Shown here one piece after another: positions 1 to 5,098 of a DNA stretch of 17,205 nt (its first letter is position 1; the number at the start of each line of letters is the position of its first letter). Source of the stretch: an uncultured Dysosmobacter sp. (lineage in GTDB: Bacteria > Bacillota > Clostridia > Oscillospirales > Oscillospiraceae); the NCBI GenBank assembly GCA_934597465.1, contig CAKTSC010000009.1:1-17205 (forward strand), in the 5' to 3' direction. The notes below the pieces were generated by a model. That model was given only the letters and a program-made list of their open reading frames with translations, searched no databases and was not told where the DNA came from. The translations under genes were made by a program, and so were the position numbers.

Positions 1-1
1 T

Positions 2-499
2 TTACGCGAAGAGGTTCTGGAACTCCGTCACGATCTCGTCGGCGTTGTCCATCACCACCAGCATCACGCTGTTGCCCACGGAGACCACCCGGGAGTTGTT
101 CTCCCACTGATCCATGGTCTCGGGATACCAGGCGCCGCCGGGGGAGGTGCCGTCGCCCACCTGGTAGCTGATGCGGGCGTTCATGATCTCCTCCACCTTG
201 GCCACGTCGTCGGCGTTGGCCACCTCCACCAGCAGGATCTCGGAGGCCACGGCACTGATGAGGGCGGTGGCGCCGGTGCACTGCTTGGTGTCGATGTCGC
301 TGATGCCGGGGTAGTAGGTCTCCAGGGCGTCGGCGGGCAGGGTCTCCATGGCGGCCTCCTGGCTGGAGGTGACGGTCTCCAGGAAGGCGCTGAGGTCGGC
401 GCTCTTGGGCTCGCTGCTGCCGCCGCCCGCGGAATTGCCGCAGCCGGCCAGGGCCAGCAGCATCAGGGCGGCCAGGAGAAGGGACGTGATTCTTTTCAT
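2..499 (-). CDS. DUF4358-family lipoprotein
   Basis: This 165-residue protein begins with a lipoprotein signal: MKR, a hydrophobic stretch, then LALAGC, with the lipid-modified cysteine at residue 20. A low-complexity Gly/Ser linker follows. It should therefore be anchored on the outer face of the membrane. The mature part resembles the DUF4358 family (Pfam PF14270): an ALETYYPGI segment, a conserved A-x-E-I-x-L-V-E-V core near residue 90, a 'MNARISYQ' segment, and a C-terminal 'VVSVGNSVMLVVMDN' strand. The family's function is unknown. I chose the ATG at 499 over an in-frame start at 610 because the signal peptide begins there, AAAGGAG lies 11 bases upstream, and the longer start lies upstream of the promoter. 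The stop TAA is at 2-4. No partner gene is visible to the left because the window ends there. The family call is from memory of its motifs; the lipoprotein call is firm. Confidence 0.8.
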   Translation of the reverse strand: MKRITSLLLAALMLLALAGCGNSAGGGSSEPKSADLSAFLETVTSSQEAAMETLPADALETYYPGISDIDTKQCTGATALISAVASEILLVEVANADDVAKVEEIMNARISYQVGDGTSPGGAWYPETMDQWENNSRVVSVGNSVMLVVMDNADEIVTEFQNLFA

Positions 500-554
500 C
501 GTAGGGAATGCTCCTTTCAATTCTTGCGTAGATGCGCAGGGGGCTGTCACAGGG

Positions 555-580
555 ACAGTATAACCGTTTTGACGTACTGT
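555..580. promoter_or_regulatory. Inverted repeat overlapping the lipoprotein promoter, candidate operator
   Basis: The arms ACAGTA (555-560) and TACTGT (575-580) are perfect 6-base inverted repeats, 14 bases apart. They cover most of the -10 hexamer and touch the -35 hexamer. One further G/C pair flanks each arm if a one-base offset is allowed. The placement is that expected of a repressor site, but the arms are short and no regulator is identified. Confidence 0.35.
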
Positions 581-585
581 TCCAA
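557..585 (-). promoter_or_regulatory. Sigma-A-type promoter of the DUF4358 lipoprotein gene
   Basis: Read on the minus strand, the -35 element TTGGAA (580-585) is separated by exactly 17 bases from the -10 element TATACT (557-562). Transcription would start near 550, giving a leader of about 50 bases before the ATG at 499. Confidence 0.75.
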
Positions 586-650
586 CAAAAAGTTCCCGCC
601 GGAGGGACAATTTTTCAAAAATTTTTTCCGGGGAGGGAACGGGACGGGAG

Positions 651-703
651 ATCCTGCCGCCGGGGACGGAAACGCCCGCCGTTTTGGCGAGCGTCGGCAG
701 GAT
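651..703 (-). terminator. Possible terminator hairpin after the 138-residue gene
   Basis: The arms ATCCTGCCG (651-659) and CGGCAGGAT (695-703) form a 9-base stem that starts 4 bases beyond the TAA of the upstream gene. The apical region can fold further through ACGC/GCGT and GCC/GGC. There is no U-run directly after the stem on the minus strand; a T-rich patch comes only about 25-30 bases later. The position supports a terminator, but the tail is not canonical. Confidence 0.4.
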
Positions 704-706
704 ATC

Positions 707-1123
707 TTACGGCTCCTCCAGCTCCACGGAGACGTGGTCGGTGCCGTGGGCGTCGAACTCGTCCAGGTAGACGTCGATGCGCTCCAGGAGCCGCTCGTAG
801 TTCTCCCGGGTCAGGGGGACGCCGCCCAAGTCCCGGAGGGCCAGATCCTCCGCCAGGAGCTCGTAGAAGGTGGCGTCCTCATAGCTGGCGATGGCCTCAT
901 GGATGCCGCCGTCGGCGAAGGCCCGGGAGGGGATCAGCTCCCCGTCCAGCTGCTCCACGAGACTCTTCATCCCCTGGGAGAGGCACTGGGAGAAGATGAG
1001 GCTCTCTACCTGGTCGTACTCCTTAATGCGGTCGTTCTCCCGAGTGGAGTTCAGCACCCAGTTTCCGATGTAGACGAGATCCAGCAGGTAGCGGAACTGC
1101 TGGCGGCTCAGCTCGATATTCAT
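707..1123 (-). CDS. Hypothetical protein, 138 residues, acidic and helical
   Basis: I do not recognise a family for this protein. It is cytosolic in character: no signal peptide or membrane segment, strongly acidic, and predicted to be mostly helical. The N-terminal part (MNIELSRQQFRYLLDLVYIG) is aromatic and hydrophobic. The rest has regularly spaced Leu and acidic residues and ends in 'DHVSVELEEP'. The start is the ATG at 1123, with a strong GGAGG 8 bases upstream; an in-frame GTG at 1132 lies inside that ribosome-binding site and is rejected. An extended -10 promoter lies about 115 bases upstream, and a hairpin follows the stop. Codon use matches the neighbouring core genes and the SD is strong, so I consider the gene real. 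It may be a lineage-restricted conserved protein; I assign no function. Confidence 0.75.
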   Translation of the reverse strand: MNIELSRQQFRYLLDLVYIGNWVLNSTRENDRIKEYDQVESLIFSQCLSQGMKSLVEQLDGELIPSRAFADGGIHEAIASYEDATFYELLAEDLALRDLGGVPLTRENYERLLERIDVYLDEFDAHGTDHVSVELEEP

Positions 1124-1237
1124 GGAAGACACCTCCGTTTCCGTCCTCCCGGGATCGGGAGGGGCATGGCCGGGCCCGGCCCGGCGGCTGGCTCCGGGAA
1201 AGGGGTTTTCCCGGGGGGATGATCTGGAACGGGAGAT

Positions 1238-1246
1238 ATTATAGCA
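1238..1246 (-). promoter_or_regulatory. Extended -10 promoter for the 138-residue gene
   Basis: On the minus strand TGC (1244-1246) directly precedes a perfect TATAAT (1238-1243), making an extended -10 element. The -35 region is poor (TAGCAT at 17 bases), which is typical of extended -10 promoters. The roughly 105-base leader has two hairpins: CCGGGAAA/TTTCCCGG at 1194-1214 and CCTCCCG/CGGGAGG at 1145-1162, the latter ending about 10 bases upstream of the SD. Confidence 0.65.
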
Positions 1247-1330
1247 GAGAAATCCGGGAAATGCTACCCAAAAAAATTACCGATGACCCTTCTTTTTGGC
1301 GGCGGGGAGAAAAAGATGGGGCGCTTCCTC

Positions 1331-1359
1331 TTGCAGGAAGGGGCTTCCCATAGTATAAT
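1331..1359 (+). promoter_or_regulatory. Sigma-A-type promoter of the murI operon
   Basis: The -35 element TTGCAG (1331-1336), a 17-base spacer and a perfect TATAAT (1354-1359) lie about 90 bases upstream of the murI start. This promoter and the leftward extended -10 promoter at 1238-1246 are divergent. No other promoter is visible before murI, DUF1934 or argS. Confidence 0.8.
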
Positions 1360-1365
1360 ACTATG
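1349..1365. promoter_or_regulatory. Palindrome centred on the murI -10 element, candidate operator
   Basis: CATAGTA (1349-1355) and TACTATG (1359-1365) are perfect 7-base inverted arms around TAA, so the -10 hexamer sits inside the dyad. A second dyad, CTTCC/GGAAG/CTTCC, lies around the -35 at about 1324-1348. A -10 element is partly self-symmetric by nature, which makes some symmetry likely by chance, but 7 base pairs is more than needed. Confidence 0.35.
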
Positions 1366-1451
1366 TCTGCAACTGTCCGGACGGAACCAAAACCGCCGGG
1401 CGCTCCGCGCCGCCTGCTCCGGCGCGGGGAAAACCGGAAAGGGGGAAGACT

Positions 1452-2264
1452 ATGGATCGCCGGCCCATCGGCGTCTTTGACTCCGGCCTCGGCGGCCTCA
1501 CCGCCGTGCGCTCCCTGCGGCGCATCCTGCCGGGGGAGGATCTGGTCTACTTCGGCGACACCGCCCGGGTGCCCTACGGCAGCCGCTCGCCGGAGACCAT
1601 CCGCAAGTACGCCCGGCAGGACGTCCGCTTCCTGCGAACCTTTGACCTGAAGGCCATCCTCATCGCCTGCGGCACCGTGACCTCTACGTCCCTGGAGCTG
1701 CTGCGGCAGGAGAACGACCTGCCCATCGTGGGGGTGGTGGAGCCCTCCTGCCGGGCGGCCCTGGCCGCCACGAAAAACGGCCGCGTCGGCATGATCGCCA
1801 CCCAGGCCTCCGTCCGCTCCGGCGCCTATGAGCGGACGCTGCACACCCTGGATCCCGCCGTCGCCGTGTTCCAGAAGGCCTGCCCCCTCTTCGTCCCCCT
1901 GGCGGAGGAGGGCCGCACCCACCCCGGCGACCTCGTCATCGAGACCCTGGCGGAGGAGTACCTGGCCCCCCTGCGGGCGGACGGCGTGGATACCCTGATC
2001 CTGGGCTGCACCCACTATCCCCTCTTGAAAGAGATCATCGCAAACGTCATGGGCCCCGGCGTGACCCTCATCGACTCCGGCGAGGAGTCCGCCAAAGAGC
2101 TCCAGCGCCTGCTGGCGGCGTCGGACAGCCTGGGGATGCCCCAGGGCGGCCGGGCGGAGTTCTGCGTCAGCGACCGGGTGGAGGACTTCCAGCGTCTGGC
2201 CTCCGCCTTCCTGGGGGAGAAACTGGCCCAGCCGCCCAGAAGGGTGGAGGTCGGGGATGTCTGA
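1452..2264 (+). CDS. murI: Glutamate racemase
   Basis: The product (270 residues) converts L-glutamate to D-glutamate for peptidoglycan synthesis in the cytosol, and has the usual length for the family. The N-terminal 'GVFDSGLGGL' carries the conserved Asp10-Ser11, followed by 'YFGDTARVPYG' (33-43). The first catalytic cysteine is Cys73 in 'IACGTVTS'. The second is Cys186 in 'LGCTHYPLL', with the conserved His188. One departure is visible: most MurI proteins have Cys-Asn-Thr at the first site, and here it is Cys-Gly-Thr. The start ATG at 1452 has GGGGG about 7 bases upstream. It is the first gene of a rightward operon, and its last 8 bases overlap the DUF1934 gene, suggesting translational coupling. 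Expression is presumably from the promoter at 1331-1359. Confidence 0.95.
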   Translation: MDRRPIGVFDSGLGGLTAVRSLRRILPGEDLVYFGDTARVPYGSRSPETIRKYARQDVRFLRTFDLKAILIACGTVTSTSLELLRQENDLPIVGVVEPSCRAALAATKNGRVGMIATQASVRSGAYERTLHTLDPAVAVFQKACPLFVPLAEEGRTHPGDLVIETLAEEYLAPLRADGVDTLILGCTHYPLLKEIIANVMGPGVTLIDSGEESAKELQRLLAASDSLGMPQGGRAEFCVSDRVEDFQRLASAFLGEKLAQPPRRVEVGDV

Positions 2265-2688
2265 GAGAGGGATCCCGGTGCTCCTCACCGTGAAGGGCCG
2301 CCAGAGCTGCGCCGGGGAGAGCGACGAGACGGAGCTCACCACCGAGGGACTGCTGGAGGAGACGGCGGAGGGCTGGCGTCTCACCTACCGGGAGACGGAG
2401 CTCACGGGCCTGGAGGGCAGCACCACCTGCTTCACCATCACCCCGGGCCGGGTCACGCTGCGGCGCAGCGGGGCCGTCCAGTCCCTGATGATCTTTGAGG
2501 AGGGGGAGCGCCGGGCTTTCCGCTACGCCACGGCCTACGGCAGCTTCGCCATGGAGACGGAGACGGAGCGCATCCGCTGGCACATGAGTGCCCGGGGCGG
2601 CCTGGTGGAGCTCCGCTACCGCCTGCGGGCGGAGGGGCAGATCGACCTTGACAGCCGGGTCTGCCTGCAGGTGCGGGAAAAGCACTGA
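2257..2688 (+). CDS. DUF1934 (YwiB-like) beta-barrel protein
   Basis: This 143-residue protein matches DUF1934, whose Bacillus member YwiB has a lipocalin-like (calycin) beta-barrel fold. Visible family features are an opening 'VLLTVKGRQ' strand, 'YRETELTGLEGSTTCFTI' in the first third, a central 'VTLRRSGAVQSLMIFEEGE', then 'YATAYGSFAMETET' and a C-terminal 'LVELRYRLRAEGQ'. It has no signal peptide or catalytic motif that I can name. The molecular function is unknown. Position next to argS is the family's familiar context (ywiB-argS in Bacillus subtilis). The start ATG lies inside the end of murI (8-base overlap), and a 46-base gap leads to argS. Length and motif order fit, so the family call is firm. 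Confidence 0.88.
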   Translation: MSERGIPVLLTVKGRQSCAGESDETELTTEGLLEETAEGWRLTYRETELTGLEGSTTCFTITPGRVTLRRSGAVQSLMIFEEGERRAFRYATAYGSFAMETETERIRWHMSARGGLVELRYRLRAEGQIDLDSRVCLQVREKH

Positions 2689-2701
2689 AACTGAGAATCG
2701 A

Positions 2702-2718
2702 CGCGCGCCCCGCGCGCG
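2702..2718 (+). other. Small GC hairpin just before the argS ribosome-binding site
   Basis: CGCGCGC (2702-2708) and GCGCGCG (2712-2718) pair around a CCC loop. The stem ends one base before the GGAGG of argS (2719-2723). It could influence argS translation or transcript processing, or it could be a by-product of local GC richness. Confidence 0.4.
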
Positions 2719-2734
2719 GGAGGGAGAAAACGAT

Positions 2735-4480
2735 ATGATCCACATGATCCAGAACGCGAAAGACCAGGCCGCCCGCCTGACCCTGGCGGCCTACGCCGCC
2801 GCGGCCGCCGCTGGGGAGCTGCCCCAGGCTGAGATCACCGCGGTGCCCGTGGAGATCCCCAAGGACACCGCCAACGGCGACTTCACCAGCACCTTTGCCA
2901 TGGCTTGCGCCCGGCAGCTGAAGCTGCCCCCCCGCAAGATCGCGGAGGCCCTGCTTGCCCGCCTTGACCTGGATGGCAGCTACTTCACCTCTGCCGAGAT
3001 CGCGGGCCCCGGCTTCCTGAACTTCCGCCTGGGCAAAACTTGGTACCACGACGTGCTGTCCGCCGTGGAGACCGAGGGGGAGAACTACGGCAGCGCCGAC
3101 GTCCTCCGCGGGGAGAGGATCATGGTGGAATTCGTCTCCGCCAACCCCACCGGCCCCATGCACATGGGCAACGCCCGGGGCGGCGTCCTGGGGGACACCC
3201 TGGCCTCCGTCCTCAGCTTCTGCGGTGCGGATGTCAGCCGGGAGTTCTACGTCAACGACGCCGGTCACCAGATCGATAAGTTCGCCCGCTCCATCGAGGT
3301 GCGCTACCTCCAGCTCATCCAGGGCGAGGATTCCATCGCCTTCCCGGAGGACGGCTACCAGGGCGGCGACATCAAGGATCTGGCCAAGGCCTACTACGAC
3401 CTTCACGGCGAGGAGCTGCTGAACGTCAGCGAAGCCGAGCGTCAGGAGAAGCTGGCCCAGTTCGGTCTTTCCGTCAACCTCCCCAAGATGAAGACGGATC
3501 TCGCCCGCTACAAGATCCACTACGACACCTGGTTCTACGAGTCCTCCCTCCACGAGAGCGGGTACGTGGCCGAGACCGTGCAGCTCCTCACCGACCGGGG
3601 CTGGACGTATGAGAAGGACGGGGCCCTCTGGCTCCGCACGGCGGATATCATCCGGGAGAACCTGCTGAAGGCCGGGAGGAAGCCCGCCGACGTGGAGAAG
3701 CTGGATCTCAAGGACGATGTCCTCCGCCGGGCCAACGGCTTCTACACCTACTTCGCCGCCGACATCGCCTACCACCGCAATAAGTTCGCCGTCCGGGGCT
3801 TCGACCGGGTCATCAACATCTGGGGCGCGGATCACCACGGTCACGTGGCCCGGCTGAAGGGCGCCCTGGATGCCCTGGGCCTGGACGGCACCAATCGCCT
3901 CGACATCGTCCTCATGCAGCTGGTGAAGCTCCTGCGGGACGGCGAGGTGGTGCGCATGTCCAAGCGCACCGGCAAGGCCATTTCCCTCTCCGACCTGCTG
4001 GACGAGGTACCGGTGGATGCCGCCCGCTGGTTCTTCAACGCCAAGCCCGACACCCAGATGGAGTTTGACCTGGGCCTGGCCGTCCGGGAGGACAGCGAGA
4101 ACCCCATCTACTATGTGGAGTACGCCCACGCCCGCATCTGCTCCCTGCTCCGGGCCCTGGAGAGCGAGGGCATGACCGTCCCCGCCATGGAGAGCGTGGA
4201 TATGTCCCTCCTGGGCCAGGAGACGGAGCTGGCCCTCATCAAGCAGCTCTCCGCCTTCTGCGAGGAGATCAAGCTGGCCGCCCGGGACTACGATCCCAGC
4301 CACATCAACCGCTACCTCCAGGAGCTGGCCGGCTGCTTCCACCGATTCTACAACGCCTGCCGCATCAAGGGCGAGGAGCCCGCCCTGGCCGCCGCCCGCC
4401 TGAAGCTGGCGGACTGCACCCGCGTCGTCCTCCGCAACGGCCTGCGCCTCATCGGCGTGGAGGCCCCGGAGAAAATGTAA
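2735..4480 (+). CDS. argS: Arginyl-tRNA synthetase
   Basis: The product (581 residues) is a class Ia aminoacyl-tRNA synthetase that charges tRNA-Arg. The N-terminal additional domain spans about residues 1-120. The catalytic domain carries the HIGH-type signature as 'NPTGPMHMGNARGG' (HMGN at 143-146), the conserved 'YVNDAGHQ' and 'WGADHHGHVARLKGAL', and a KMSKS-type loop as 'VRMSKRTGK' (Met408-Ser-Lys-Arg), a variant usual for this enzyme. The C-terminal DALR anticodon-binding domain starts with 'YVEYAHARICSLLRAL' and ends near 'RNGLRLIGVEAPEKM'. I chose the ATG at 2735 because GGGAGGG lies 11 bases upstream and family N-termini begin there; an upstream in-frame ATG at 2588 would lie inside the DUF1934 gene. 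It is the last gene of the murI operon. Codons end almost always in G or C. Confidence 0.97.
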   Translation: MIHMIQNAKDQAARLTLAAYAAAAAAGELPQAEITAVPVEIPKDTANGDFTSTFAMACARQLKLPPRKIAEALLARLDLDGSYFTSAEIAGPGFLNFRLGKTWYHDVLSAVETEGENYGSADVLRGERIMVEFVSANPTGPMHMGNARGGVLGDTLASVLSFCGADVSREFYVNDAGHQIDKFARSIEVRYLQLIQGEDSIAFPEDGYQGGDIKDLAKAYYDLHGEELLNVSEAERQEKLAQFGLSVNLPKMKTDLARYKIHYDTWFYESSLHESGYVAETVQLLTDRGWTYEKDGALWLRTADIIRENLLKAGRKPADVEKLDLKDDVLRRANGFYTYFAADIAYHRNKFAVRGFDRVINIWGADHHGHVARLKGALDALGLDGTNRLDIVLMQLVKLLRDGEVVRMSKRTGKAISLSDLLDEVPVDAARWFFNAKPDTQMEFDLGLAVREDSENPIYYVEYAHARICSLLRALESEGMTVPAMESVDMSLLGQETELALIKQLSAFCEEIKLAARDYDPSHINRYLQELAGCFHRFYNACRIKGEEPALAAARLKLADCTRVVLRNGLRLIGVEAPEKM

Positions 4481-4489
4481 AAGAAGTTT

Positions 4490-4519
4490 CGCTGAAATGT
4501 ACCGAGGAACATTTCAGCG
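4490..4519. terminator. Hairpin after argS, possible terminator
   Basis: CGCTGAAATGT (4490-4500) and ACATTTCAGCG (4509-4519) form a perfect 11-base stem with an 8-base loop, 10 bases after the argS stop. No U-run follows it on the plus strand. On the minus strand the stem is followed by a T-richer stretch, so it may act against leftward read-through as well. It is the first element of the hairpin array described separately. Confidence 0.5.
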
Positions 4520-4949
4520 AGGAAAGCCCCGTGCCGGACATCCAGAGGATATCCGGCACGATGGCCAGCGGCCCCTCCGGCATCGCCGGAGGGGCCGCTG
4601 CGCTGCGCTCGGGAGCCGGGTCGCATCAGAGATGCGGCCCGTCACTCCGCTTCGCGAGAGGGATTTTCCGCCGCGTACACGCCGCGGCGGAAAATGATTT
4701 GGAAATTCAGGGGAAATTGCGGAACCATTTTCCCTGGGAAGAGCCCCGGGCCGCCGCGCTTCGCCGGGGCGTGAAACCGGCCCTGCCCTTTTGGGGCTGG
4801 GCCGGTTTCACACGCTGCTCCGTGTGGGGGATTTTTCCCGCCGTGCGTGCCGCCGGGAGGGCAGATGAGTATGCGGCAGCAAAAGCGAAGCGGTACGAAG
4901 CATCTCACGGCAGGGTAAAGGGAGGGGAGCCGGAATGCCGGCGGCTTCC

Positions 4950-4987
4950 GCGCAGGAGGGCGGCTCATACGAGCCGCCCTCCTGCGC
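4950..4987. terminator. 17-bp perfect hairpin, likely bidirectional transcription barrier
   Basis: GCGCAGGAGGGCGGCTC (4950-4966) pairs perfectly with 4971-4987 around ATAC. It lies beyond the stop of the giant gene, with its near arm about 110 bases away. On the plus strand a short TTTT follows after 6 bases; on the minus strand there is no U-run. Confidence 0.5.
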
Positions 4988-4995
4988 AAATGCTT

Positions 4996-5098
4996 TTATG
5001 GTATTTCAGGGGTATCTGCAAGAGCTGCTTTGACATCCTGTACGGCCGCTCCTTCCGGCAGCGGCTTCACCGTGACGGTCAGATACCGAGTGCCGGCA
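4996..5098 (-). pseudogene. Possible out-of-frame C-terminal tail downstream of the SLH stop
   Basis: Just after the stop of the giant gene, a different minus frame reads protein-like sequence: DAGTRYLTVTVKPLPEGAA, then VQDVKAALADTPEIP, and a TAA at 4996-4998. It has alternating hydrophobic strands and a helix-like end, no Cys or Trp, and no start codon or SD of its own. Nine bases after its stop comes the 17-bp hairpin. One reading is the remnant of an older C-terminus left by a frameshift or by exchange of the SLH cassette. It may instead be chance open frame; the stretch is only about 34 codons. Confidence 0.3.

Larger units (their letters stand above)
4490..4987. repeat. Array of at least nine consecutive hairpins between argS and the giant gene
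   Basis: This non-coding stretch is almost entirely inverted repeats. Stems, as 5' arm/3' arm: 4490-4500/4509-4519 (11 bp); 4531-4538/4552-4559 (8 bp plus an inner ATCC/GGAT); 4567-4581/4585-4599 (15 bp, 3-base loop); 4617-4627/4631-4641 (11 bp, one G-U, 3-base loop); 4663-4675/4683-4695 (13 bp); 4708-4717/4727-4736 (10 bp, one G-U); 4743-4749/4764-4770 (7 bp); 4771-4783/4799-4811 (13 bp plus an inner GCCC/GGGC); 4950-4966/4971-4987 (17 bp, ATAC loop). GCTTCG motifs recur between stems. None has a clean U-run. It may be a structured RNA, a mosaic of dispersed intergenic repeats, or a barrier between convergent genes. Confidence 0.75.

Noticed and set aside
2588..2734. In-frame upstream extension of argS
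   Set aside because: It lies inside the DUF1934 gene and reads as Arg/Ser-rich shadow sequence; a good SD precedes the ATG at 2735.
2453..4342. Long minus-strand frame (629 codons) opposite argS, and another at 1239-2384 opposite murI
   Set aside because: Both mirror genes with firm functional motifs and have no domain of their own.
4490..4987. CRISPR array
   Set aside because: The hairpins differ from each other in sequence and length; there are no identical direct repeats with regular spacers.
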